Below are positions 1 to 8,296 of a stretch of 64,000 nucleotides of DNA, piece after piece. A program made the translations under genes and the position numbers. Under the pieces are notes generated by a model. The model did no database searches. It was not told where the DNA came from and was given only the letters and a program-made list of their open reading frames with translations. Each line of letters starts with the position of its first letter. Position 1 is the stretch's first letter. The stretch covers positions 23,706 to 87,705 of the forward strand of contig JAROBA010000025.1 in the NCBI GenBank assembly GCA_029432815.1, written 5' to 3'. The stretch is from Pontiellaceae bacterium B1224. Its GTDB lineage: Bacteria > Verrucomicrobiota > Kiritimatiellia > Kiritimatiellales > Pontiellaceae.

Positions 1-1553
1 TTGTTCGTCAATGTTTTAGTTGTGGTCGGGTTATAGTGCGGCAGCCGCGCATTCACATTGGTCAGCCAGACGTTCAGTTCAGCTGAGAGCTGTGTAGCCA
101 TCCCCGTTTCAATATTCACCAAGTCAACATTCTCTTCAATATCGCTAGGCGCATTGTTGGTGTCATACAATTTATAAAGCCGGTACGGGTCTAATGAGGA
201 ATTATCCACATAGTCATAGTTGCGGAACAGTTTCCAACCGTCTTTGCGAATCGTGCTGTGCAGCGCACCGCCATGCGGGAAATGCCAATACATGGTATCA
301 CGCACCGAGCCGTCGAAATGGGTCACCAACGTTTCATCCTGCGGATCGTTCAACAGCAACGGGCTGATGTCACAGCCGTCGAGGCGCTCCGGCACAGGAA
401 TCTCTGCCAGCGACAACATCGTCGGATATAAATCGAGACCATTCACCATCACGTCGCTGACTTCGTTGGTTGGGACATCGGGGCCGACCACAATGAACGG
501 CACGCGCGTTCCGCCTTCCTCCGCGCGGATTTTTCCGCGATCCAGCGGATCATTGTCGGTATAGGTTTCCGTCGCGGTTCCCTCCATGCCCCCGTTGTCG
601 GAGGTCAGGAAAAGATAGGTGTTTTCAATCAGCTTATGCCCCGGCCAACGCGGGTCATCCGTCTCTTCCAGATATTGGATAATTCGCTGAATGTTAAAAT
701 CGAACTCTTCCACCATGGCACCGTAATACGGGTTGATCTGCGCATCGGCCGAAAGATCCTCCATTCCATCCAGCGGCCAGGAATAGCCCATCTTCAACGC
801 ATATTTTTCCAGCAGCCGCTCGGTCCGCGTCTGGATGGGAGAATGGACATACCACGCGGCGTAATAGCTGAAAAACGGCACATTCGAGGAAACGGCCATG
901 TCCAAAAAATCGATGATGTCCTGCGTGGTCTGATCAAACGCAAATCCATTCGTTGAAGCCAGCCCGTCGAGGTCCTGCAGTTGGTATTCATCCGCTGCAT
1001 TCGTGGTGGCAAAGGTGCTCAACCGATCACCGACCTTCTGTGAAATTCCCAGATCATGTTTTGAAAAGTCAAAGCCCTGATCCGTTGGTTGCGGAAAAGA
1101 ATTATGATTGACCGCCACATGCCATTTGCCGCTGTGTCCACTCAAGTAGCCGTAAGGTTTCAGCGCCTCGGCGATGGAGATCTCTTCCAGCTCCATACGG
1201 CCCGTGTAGTACGGATCCATCATGCGGAACGACTGTGTGTAGGGCTTCGGACACTCCCCGCCTTGAACCGAGGTTTTTCCACGCGCCGGAAAACGACCGC
1301 TCAGGATTCCGTAGCGGCTGGGTCCGCAGACCGGAGCCGGAGAATAGCCCTGCGTGAAACGGACCCCTTCCGTTGCCAGCGCGTCCATGTATGGCGTTTC
1401 ATACACCGCATTCGCATCGACATCATAGCAACCGACATCCTGCCAGCCGAGATCATCAGCCAGCAGAATTACAAAGTTTGGCTTTTCCGGCCGCTGCGCG
1501 TTTGCTGCCACAGCAAACAAAAGTGTTAAACCACTTAAAATCCATTTATTCAT
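1..1553 (-). CDS. Secreted sulfatase, C-terminus beyond window
   Basis: Type I (formylglycine) sulfatase that would remove sulfate esters from polysaccharide, probably in the periplasm or outside. The reading frame stays open to the window edge, so 517 codons are visible and the C-terminus is missing. The start at 1553 follows AGAGGATGG and gives a signal peptide (MNKWILSGLTLLFAVAANA). Visible motifs are the metal-binding LLADDLGWQD near the N-terminus, CGPSR with the Cys that matures to formylglycine, SGKWH and TSDNGG. It is a close paralogue of the sulfatase at 6072-7922: both share the RWPGH, DRGKI and VNGLD stretches. It lies 117 bp downstream of the fucosidase at 1671-3476, further than the 9-12 bp gaps in the rest of the cluster, and a palindrome at 1629-1648 sits in that gap, so it may have its own promoter. 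No maturase gene is in the window. Confidence 0.93.
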   Translation of the reverse strand, partial: MNKWILSGLTLLFAVAANAQRPEKPNFVILLADDLGWQDVGCYDVDANAVYETPYMDALATEGVRFTQGYSPAPVCGPSRYGILSGRFPARGKTSVQGGECPKPYTQSFRMMDPYYTGRMELEEISIAEALKPYGYLSGHSGKWHVAVNHNSFPQPTDQGFDFSKHDLGISQKVGDRLSTFATTNAADEYQLQDLDGLASTNGFAFDQTTQDIIDFLDMAVSSNVPFFSYYAAWYVHSPIQTRTERLLEKYALKMGYSWPLDGMEDLSADAQINPYYGAMVEEFDFNIQRIIQYLEETDDPRWPGHKLIENTYLFLTSDNGGMEGTATETYTDNDPLDRGKIRAEEGGTRVPFIVVGPDVPTNEVSDVMVNGLDLYPTMLSLAEIPVPERLDGCDISPLLLNDPQDETLVTHFDGSVRDTMYWHFPHGGALHSTIRKDGWKLFRNYDYVDNSSLDPYRLYKLYDTNNAPSDIEENVDLVNIETGMATQLSAELNVWLTNVNARLPHYNPTTTKTLTN

Positions 1554-1628
1554 CCAATCCATCCTCTTGTATTCGGGGGAGACCTTTTCCCGCACGAACC
1601 ACAGAGTATCAGTTCAGAAGGTGTTGAC

Positions 1629-1648
1629 TATCCTGTGTTTACCGGATG
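1629..1648. promoter_or_regulatory. Candidate operator, copy 1 of a 20-bp palindrome
   Basis: TATCCTGTGTTTACCGGATG, an imperfect palindrome matching the consensus TATCCYGTGTTYACRGGATA found upstream of three other genes here. Its near edge is 76 bp before the ATG of the sulfatase at 1553. The function as a regulator site is inferred. Confidence 0.55.
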
Positions 1649-1670
1649 AAACAATTGCGTCGTTTTCGTA

Positions 1671-3476
1671 CTAATCCACGGGTACCAGCTCGATGCCTTT
1701 CAGCCGGAAATCGTTAAACCAGGAGATGGTATCTTTGGGATAGGCCGTGATCCGCATAATACCCGGTTCATCAATTTCGATTTCACCCACCGGCTTCTTT
1801 GCCATTTTTCCGACCTCGCCTTTAGGATAAACCTGCAGACTGTCGTTCGGTGTCCGAAGTTCATAACTCAGTTTTTCATTTCCGTTATCCTCGCTGAAAA
1901 CCTGATAGGTCCCGGGCTCTCTGACGTTAACCGTCCACACCAAACCCTGATTGGTCTTTCCGCCCCAGTTGCGGGTGGTCTGTGCATCATAATCATAGCT
2001 GATGCGTCGAACGGAAAATTCACAGCGGGCAACAGGCAATGAGATGGTGCCGTCTTCTGTCGGCTGAATGGTTTCATCCATCACCCGGGCTACTTCATCT
2101 TCAATTTCCAGCACAACGACGGTAACCCGTAACTGCTTCAATTCATCTGGAAGCGTAATGCTAAGTTCCTTTTCCTTCTGGATAAAATTGAGCGGCGCTT
2201 TCGATTCGTCGGCGAGAATATAGGCTTTCCGAACCTTGGAAAGCAGACCGGTTAGTTCAACCTGATCGCCTTCGATGTCTTGCAGGTGCAGATAAACCTT
2301 TCCCGGCTTACTGGTGATTGCATACGGCGGAAATTTGAGCGGGCTCGGGTCCGCGCCGTATATCGCCTCGCCATTTATCTTCAGCCAATCACCAATCGCA
2401 GTGATACTGTTGATCTGGGATTGAGGAATCGTTCCATCCGGGTGCGGCGCCACATTCAAAAGATACACCCCGCCGAAACTCACCACCCGGCAGAGGCTGT
2501 AAATAAATTCTGTATATTCCTCAGAACGGTCATTTTCTCCGCCGTAACTTGTATAACCCCACCCGTCCTGAGTTACCGACTCGTGCGTCTGCCACGGCAC
2601 CTTCAGATCGGGCAACCAGGTTGCCTTGCTCACTGCGGGCGTTTTTCCATTATCCATCGAAACATCAAAGTGACCGTAGCCTTGGCCCAGTCTGGAATTC
2701 ACCAGCGCACCCGGCTGATTTGCTGCTACCACATCCATCATCTGCTGGCACTTTTCATCATCCATCTGCATGGGCGTATCGAACCAGATCATAAAGATAT
2801 CGCCGTAGTTCTGTGTCAGCTCTTCCACCTGCATAACGGCCTTCTCTTCAAAATAGGCATCGAACTCTTTCTGAGGTTTAATATTTTTCTCAAAATCCCA
2901 GTCGTTCCCGAAACCGCCCTCTTCATGCCAGTCCTGACTCTGCGAATAATAAAAGCCCAGTTTCATATCCCGTTTAGCACATTCAGCAGAAAGTTCTTTC
3001 AGCACATCGCGGCCATAGCCTGCAAACTCCACGAGGTTGTAAGGGTGCTTCGATTTATACATGGCAAATCCATCATGATGCTTTGCCGTCAATACAATAA
3101 ACCGCATGCCGGCTGCTTCAGCAATGTCCACCCAGTCGCCGGCATTAAACTTAACCGGCTTAAACTTACCGGCAGCCTCCCGTTCATAATCCTTGATCGG
3201 GATAAAAGCCCGTTTCATAATCCATTCAGCGGACACTTCCTCGCCATTCCACACGCCTTCCAACTGCGCATAGGGGCCCCAGTGAACAAACAGGCCGAAC
3301 TTATCTTCGTAGAGCTTTTCCATATTAGCCCGGACTTCCGGCGTGTACATCGACACCCCGGCGGACCCAAATTCATCACTCCCCGTAATCTTCACCACAG
3401 AGTCGATTGAGCTCTGTGCAAAAATAGACATCGAACCTATAAAAAGCGCCGCGAAGGCTCCCATTGCTACTTTCAT
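1671..3476 (-). CDS. GH29 alpha-L-fucosidase
   Basis: Exo-alpha-L-fucosidase, 601 residues, with an N-terminal signal peptide (residues 1-20, ending SIFA). The GH29 barrel covers about residues 50-360: FGLFVHWGPYAQLEG (60-74), the substrate-binding KHHDGF (132-137) and MIWFDTP, whose Asp233 aligns with the retaining nucleophile. A C-terminal beta-rich part (about 370-601) includes EPGTYQVFSEDNG, resembling the accessory domain seen in other fucosidases. The gene follows the two-domain GH29 gene by 9 bp, so the two are surely co-transcribed. With two sulfatases around it, the likely substrate is a sulfated fucan such as fucoidan, although the exact linkage cannot be read from sequence. Confidence 0.92.
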   Translation of the reverse strand: MKVAMGAFAALFIGSMSIFAQSSIDSVVKITGSDEFGSAGVSMYTPEVRANMEKLYEDKFGLFVHWGPYAQLEGVWNGEEVSAEWIMKRAFIPIKDYEREAAGKFKPVKFNAGDWVDIAEAAGMRFIVLTAKHHDGFAMYKSKHPYNLVEFAGYGRDVLKELSAECAKRDMKLGFYYSQSQDWHEEGGFGNDWDFEKNIKPQKEFDAYFEEKAVMQVEELTQNYGDIFMIWFDTPMQMDDEKCQQMMDVVAANQPGALVNSRLGQGYGHFDVSMDNGKTPAVSKATWLPDLKVPWQTHESVTQDGWGYTSYGGENDRSEEYTEFIYSLCRVVSFGGVYLLNVAPHPDGTIPQSQINSITAIGDWLKINGEAIYGADPSPLKFPPYAITSKPGKVYLHLQDIEGDQVELTGLLSKVRKAYILADESKAPLNFIQKEKELSITLPDELKQLRVTVVVLEIEDEVARVMDETIQPTEDGTISLPVARCEFSVRRISYDYDAQTTRNWGGKTNQGLVWTVNVREPGTYQVFSEDNGNEKLSYELRTPNDSLQVYPKGEVGKMAKKPVGEIEIDEPGIMRITAYPKDTISWFNDFRLKGIELVPVD

Positions 3477-3485
3477 TTCAACCCT

Positions 3486-6059
3486 CTATTTCCAGGTTAC
3501 CTTTCCCACTTTCTTTTCCGTATCCACCCACACACTGGCATGTTCAAACTCGCGCGTGAATTCCCAACCGTCCGGGGTTATCCGCGTGTAAGCCCCTTTG
3601 GGTTCGCCGAGCGGACGTTGCAGTTCCGGAAAATCATGGAGCGAACCATCGGCCAATTTCCATCCCCATCCATACTGGAAATAGGAATAGGGTTGCGCGC
3701 CGATCAGGTAGCAGGCCTGATAATATTCTAAACGCTCTGTGGCTAGTTGCGCTCGTTGGCGATTGCTCTCCTTTTTATCCTTCTCAGCTTCGACACCAAT
3801 CCGAAAAATCGACATCTTACCCGCCTTGGCGATACGCAGCATATCGTCCCAGTCCTGCAGCACTTTTTCTTTGCTCAAAAGATTACTGTTATAATGCTCG
3901 AACATGCTGGCATCCATCACGGGAAAAACATGCTTCGCGAGAGACTGATGGGCATTATTCGCCAGCAGTATTTTGTCCGGGCCGATTTTTTCTTTCAGCG
4001 CCCCCAACATTTCACCCATGGCTTTTTCAACTTCAGCGCTCCGGTCTTTCCGCAGCCAGGCAAAGCCGTGCATCTGATCAATAAAGACGCCGTCGCTCCC
4101 CGATTCAGACATGCCTTTGGCCACCGTATCAACCCACCATCTGCGCAAATCGGGATTCAGCACATCAAAGAAAAATACATTATTGCGGTGTTCGAGTTCT
4201 CCGGTTTCCGGGTTGGTAATCAACAGCTTCTTAAGCTCGGGATAGTCGTCGATCATACGATGCCGGAACATTTTGTTGTACGATGTAAACGGCCAGGCAT
4301 AAGCCGAGTTATAATAAAACAGCACCTTCATTTCCGGTTTGAGCTTTTTAAAGGCGGCTACCTCGTGCCTGGCTCCCAGCTCGGCCGCGCCCAGTTCGTT
4401 GAGACCATGCGATTTTTCGATGCAGATAAAATCGGTCCGTTGCGAAATAAACTCCACCTCTTCCGGGTGCAGCACGCGTTTGGTTTCTCCGAACATGTAA
4501 TACATCGGCGTGGTGTCCCAGCTAAACTTTGGATAGCATTTTTTCGGAACGAATAGGCTGCCGTCGCTTACGGATAAAGCATCCTTTTTATTAAATACAA
4601 TCTTCACCATATCCGGCAGGTTGGTCTGCAGTTTAGTCGGAACCGCCATGCGCAAGGCACCATCGCGGAACTCATAGTTCAATGCTTCGCCGGTTCGCAG
4701 CAAGGTAACCGATTTCGGTTTCCGAACATTGGAAATAAAGATCACACCATTTTCATCCGGCAGAGAATAATAGGTATCGCCCCTCACCGTGGTGTAGTTT
4801 TGTGTCTTGTCCAAGGTTGGCAGCGGTGCATAAAGATCCACATCATAGACGGCCTCGCGCGAGTGTTTCATCCATCCGGCCATTTCGTCGCAGAGATCGT
4901 AATACCACTTCATCATGGAGCCGTCGCCGCGCGGTGGGATATTCACCAGCAGGTTGCCGCCCAGCGACCGGCAACGCACCAGTTCAGTCAGTAGTTTATT
5001 GGTATCCCAGTGATTGTTTTCGCACTCAATGCCGTAGTGCCAATTGGGGGTAAACGTGTTTTCCGCTTTCCGACAGCTTTCCCACCACCAATTGGCTTCG
5101 TTCATCACCTTGACCTGTTCACTGGAGCTCTGGTGCTCCCCTTCGGGCGTGGCAATGTTCCCCCGCGCCACAAAAATGGTCGGTTGAATTTCCGCCAGCT
5201 CCTCATCGCTCATTGGAATCGTGCCATCCCACCAGAGCATGTCGATATGACCATACGTTGTAAGCAATTCTCGCACCTGCCCTTTTGTTTCCTCCCGTTC
5301 CTCGGGACCGCTCGGGTGCATCAGGGGTGTTAATGCAGGATCTTTTTCCACCTTTTCCAGCTGATAGTTTACGCTGAACTCCTTTGCCGGCGGCCACATA
5401 AACTCGCGGGTCTTATAATTGTAATGCCAGTTAGGCCCTGAATAGTAGAAACCGATTTTAAGGTCGTTTTTGCGCGAGGCATTCACATAATCCTTCACCA
5501 GATCCCTACCTTCCATCTTTTCACCGGTATCCCACGTTCCGCATTCACTCGGCCAGAGGCAATACCCGTCGTGGTGTCGCGTTGTCAGCACAGAATAACC
5601 AAATCCCGCCTTCTTAGCGGCAGCCAGCCATTTATCCGGATCATACCTTTCAGGATTCCAGGTATCGGCCACGGCGAACATTGCTTCAGATCCGACCATA
5701 TACCGATTAGCCCGCTCCTTGCCTTCCGACCAGACCATCGCCCAGGCATCACCGGTATCCGGATTTTCGCTAGTCAGCCCCCAATGTAGAAACAACCCCA
5801 GACCGCTTTCACGGAACCATGCCCACTCGGGTCGATCCCCTTCATCAATCACCTGCTTGGCGCGCAGTTTATGGTGAAGATTTTTCCTTGCCCAGACTCG
5901 CACTTCCTCAGGTGTTTTACCCTCCCACGGTCGCTCTCCCGCTGAATGATGCTCCGCTTGATTAAGCGCAAACGGATCTTCTCCCAGGCTCTCTTCCGCC
6001 ATCCCCGTCAGTGCAAGTCCCACGCAACCGGCCGCCAAAACCCATTTAATTCCATACAT
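3486..6059 (-). CDS. Two-domain protein: GH29 fucosidase plus a second putative glycosidase barrel
   Basis: An 857-residue secreted protein (signal peptide about 1-21). Residues 80-505 form a GH29 domain: GLGLFLHWGLTSENP (86-100), RHHDGY (161-166) and MLWWDG, with Asp278 as likely nucleophile. Residues 520-857 are a separate domain with YYMFGETKRVLHPEEVEFIS, MKVLFYYNSAYAWPF and SGSDGVFIDQMHG. This reads like a TIM-barrel putative glycoside hydrolase of the uncharacterised GHL type, where Asp of FIDQMHG may be catalytic. Most GH29 enzymes end in a beta-sandwich instead, so the fusion is unusual. It lies 12 bp downstream of the sulfatase at 6072-7922 and 9 bp upstream of a simple GH29 gene. The GH29 call is firm, the second domain is tentative. 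Confidence 0.88.
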   Translation of the reverse strand: MYGIKWVLAAGCVGLALTGMAEESLGEDPFALNQAEHHSAGERPWEGKTPEEVRVWARKNLHHKLRAKQVIDEGDRPEWAWFRESGLGLFLHWGLTSENPDTGDAWAMVWSEGKERANRYMVGSEAMFAVADTWNPERYDPDKWLAAAKKAGFGYSVLTTRHHDGYCLWPSECGTWDTGEKMEGRDLVKDYVNASRKNDLKIGFYYSGPNWHYNYKTREFMWPPAKEFSVNYQLEKVEKDPALTPLMHPSGPEEREETKGQVRELLTTYGHIDMLWWDGTIPMSDEELAEIQPTIFVARGNIATPEGEHQSSSEQVKVMNEANWWWESCRKAENTFTPNWHYGIECENNHWDTNKLLTELVRCRSLGGNLLVNIPPRGDGSMMKWYYDLCDEMAGWMKHSREAVYDVDLYAPLPTLDKTQNYTTVRGDTYYSLPDENGVIFISNVRKPKSVTLLRTGEALNYEFRDGALRMAVPTKLQTNLPDMVKIVFNKKDALSVSDGSLFVPKKCYPKFSWDTTPMYYMFGETKRVLHPEEVEFISQRTDFICIEKSHGLNELGAAELGARHEVAAFKKLKPEMKVLFYYNSAYAWPFTSYNKMFRHRMIDDYPELKKLLITNPETGELEHRNNVFFFDVLNPDLRRWWVDTVAKGMSESGSDGVFIDQMHGFAWLRKDRSAEVEKAMGEMLGALKEKIGPDKILLANNAHQSLAKHVFPVMDASMFEHYNSNLLSKEKVLQDWDDMLRIAKAGKMSIFRIGVEAEKDKKESNRQRAQLATERLEYYQACYLIGAQPYSYFQYGWGWKLADGSLHDFPELQRPLGEPKGAYTRITPDGWEFTREFEHASVWVDTEKKVGKVTWK

Positions 6060-6071
6060 GATCGTATTCCC

Positions 6072-7922
6072 CTACTCAGTGATGAGTGCGATAGCCGAGG
6101 TCGTGTAGTTGTTCCCCTTCTTCACCACTTCCGGATAGCTCACGAGGAAGTTGTTTTCATCGATGAGGTTAATAAAGCAGTGCGTCGTGCCCTCAGGAAT
6201 TTTGGCCACAACCTTTGATCCGGCAATCTTTGCTGAGGTGCGAAACCACTCTTCATATTTATGCCCGCCATTGAGCGTATAGATCAGATCCGCCCGTACG
6301 ACCTTTGCGCCATGCTCCTTGAACGGAAATACGACCGTCTTCTTGTTCACCTGGTGCGAAAGAGCCTCCGGGACCTTTCCAATGTTTGGAAGACCCGCCT
6401 TGCAGGTTGGGTTATACGACGGATAGCTCGCCTCCATTTTCGTCAGCATCTTCGATAGCTGTCGATTCAGCTGCTCCGTCTTTTCCGGCATTTTAGCGGC
6501 AATATTCTTTGCTTCTTCAATATCAACACGCACTTGTTTCCCGCCGCTGGTTTTATACAGCTGGAAAAGCTCCAGTTCAGGTTCATGGCCATTCACATGA
6601 TCATAGTTCCGGATCAGTTTATAGTCCCCCACACGAATGGTACTCTCCAGCGCGGCGCTGTTCGGGAAATGCCACATCATGGTGTCCCGCACCGATCCAT
6701 CAGCCTCTTTCACCAGCTTTGGATTCGTTGGATCGTTGAGCAGCAATGTTGAAATGTCGCAGCCATCGAGGTTCTTATCTTTCGGGCGCTCCGCTCCAGC
6801 CAGCGACAGAATAGTCGGGTAAAAATCGAGCCCGTTCACCATCACGTCCGACTGCACCCCGCTCTTAATGCCGGGCCCGGCAATCATCAGCGGAACACGC
6901 ACGCCGCCCTCTTTGGCGGAAATTTTACCGCGGTCCAGCGGATTATTATCTGTGTACCGTTCCTTCGGGCCGCCCTCCATACCGCCATTGTCCGACGTAA
7001 AAATAATGTAGGTATTTTCGCTGAGCATGTGTCCGGGCCAGCGCGGATCTTCGGTGGTTTCCAGATATTGGAAAACCTGGCCGACATAATAGTCGAGCGA
7101 CTCCACCATCGCGCAATAGAATGGATTCTGCTGCCCCGGAACGTCCTTCTTATTGGGCTGCTTCGGATCAACGCCGAGTCGTTCAACATACTTGTTGAGC
7201 AATGCTTCATTGCGCGTAACCATCGGGCTATGCACGAGCCAGGTGCAGTAGTAGAGGAAAAACGGTTCGTCCTTGTGTTCGCGCAGAAACTCCAAGGCAT
7301 CCTCGTTGTTCTGATGACGCGGAAATCCGTTTTCATCCAGCCGGTACGGATCATCGGGGTCATTCGTGGCAAAACCACTGAGGCGATTTTTCATGCCGGA
7401 ATGGGCGCCGCGATCCGAGCGCGTCCAGTCGAACCCCACATCCATCGGCTGCGGGAATGCATGGTGGTTGATGGCAATGTGCCACTTGCCGGCATGACCG
7501 GTGGTGTATCCGTTCGCCTTCATGGCCCGCGCAAGGGTAAAGGTGTCCTCCGGCATGCGACCGCTATACCACGGTTCCATCATGCGCGAGTTCGGATTAT
7601 ACGGCCGGGGCGGTGCACCGCCCACCACATGCGTTTTCTGTGCCCGTGCCGGATGGTCGCCACTCATGATGGCGCAGCGCGACGGCGAGCAACTCGGAGC
7701 CGGGGAATAGGCCTGCCAAAACATCGCGCCCTTCTTGGCAAAGGCATCAAGATAGGGTGTATCCATCGGCGAAGGCTCATCGATGTCATAGCACTTCAAA
7801 TCCTGCCACCCCAAATCATCCACAAGCAGCAACAGCACATTCGGCTTCTCCGGACGTTCCGCCTGCACAATAGAAACCCCTAACAAAACCACACAACCAG
7901 CAATAAAGTTTTTAGTATTCAT
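6072..7922 (-). CDS. Secreted sulfatase, first gene of the fucan operon
   Basis: Formylglycine-dependent sulfatase, 616 residues, signal peptide MNTKNFIAGCVVLLGVSIVQA. Motifs: VLLLLVDDLGWQD (metal), SCSPSRCAIMSG with the Cys of CSPSR as formylglycine precursor, GHAGKWH, HSPM and FTSDNGGMEGG. The C-terminal subdomain (about 500-616) ends in a beta-rich tail. It is paralogous to the sulfatase at 1-1553. As the first gene it leads a tight cluster with two fucosidases (gaps of 12 and 9 bp), consistent with desulfation and defucosylation of one polymer. No strong ribosome binding site precedes the ATG, although the signal peptide supports this start. The TTCCAANNNTTGGAA motif occurs inside it at 6377-6391. 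Confidence 0.94.
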   Translation of the reverse strand: MNTKNFIAGCVVLLGVSIVQAERPEKPNVLLLLVDDLGWQDLKCYDIDEPSPMDTPYLDAFAKKGAMFWQAYSPAPSCSPSRCAIMSGDHPARAQKTHVVGGAPPRPYNPNSRMMEPWYSGRMPEDTFTLARAMKANGYTTGHAGKWHIAINHHAFPQPMDVGFDWTRSDRGAHSGMKNRLSGFATNDPDDPYRLDENGFPRHQNNEDALEFLREHKDEPFFLYYCTWLVHSPMVTRNEALLNKYVERLGVDPKQPNKKDVPGQQNPFYCAMVESLDYYVGQVFQYLETTEDPRWPGHMLSENTYIIFTSDNGGMEGGPKERYTDNNPLDRGKISAKEGGVRVPLMIAGPGIKSGVQSDVMVNGLDFYPTILSLAGAERPKDKNLDGCDISTLLLNDPTNPKLVKEADGSVRDTMMWHFPNSAALESTIRVGDYKLIRNYDHVNGHEPELELFQLYKTSGGKQVRVDIEEAKNIAAKMPEKTEQLNRQLSKMLTKMEASYPSYNPTCKAGLPNIGKVPEALSHQVNKKTVVFPFKEHGAKVVRADLIYTLNGGHKYEEWFRTSAKIAGSKVVAKIPEGTTHCFINLIDENNFLVSYPEVVKKGNNYTTSAIALITE

Positions 7923-8296
7923 CCGTACAGGTTAGCACGTTGGCAACCCGTGCCCATCCCGCATATACGCGATGGGCTACAATATTTCGATTATCATCAG
8001 GATACTCGAGCGCCTACGCACTTTGCAGACGCGCCACCCTTTCTGCGCATCTGCTTTGTCGGGATTGGATTTACAAGGTCTTGGCCACCGTTCTACCTAT
8101 TCCTTACAAAGTTACGGTTTCACCCTAGTGCTGTGTATCACTTAAAATTTCGCAACTCCGGGCTTCCGTATCTTTAAACCACTAATCTTCGCTAATTAAC
8201 ACGAACCAACAGTACTTGATTCGCATCCTGAACAATTAGTGGGGATTAGAGTGAATTAGTGGTTTGTTTATCCGAACCTTTAAGGTTTCCCGTGTA
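7923..8296. other. Intergenic region with foldback repeat and possible weak operator
   Basis: No credible gene. 7955-7974 (CATCCCGCATATACGCGATG) is a 14/20 match to the palindrome found at four other promoters and sits 33 bp before the sulfatase ATG, so it may be a weak site. 8176-8265 is a foldback: AAACCACTAATC at the left and its near reverse complement ending ATTAGTGGTTT at the right. Confidence 0.4.
8176..8265. repeat. Intergenic foldback repeat (AACCACTAATT type)
   Basis: Left arm from 8176 reads AAACCACTAATCTTCGCTAA; the right arm ending at 8265 reads the other way as AAACCACTAATTCACTCTAA. The arms are imperfect. It is one of several foldbacks of similar style between genes in this window. 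Confidence 0.6.

Noticed and set aside
2280..3410. Long open frame opposite the GH29 gene
   Set aside because: Its product has no recognisable features and lies wholly antisense to a well-supported fucosidase; the same holds for other long antisense frames in this window.
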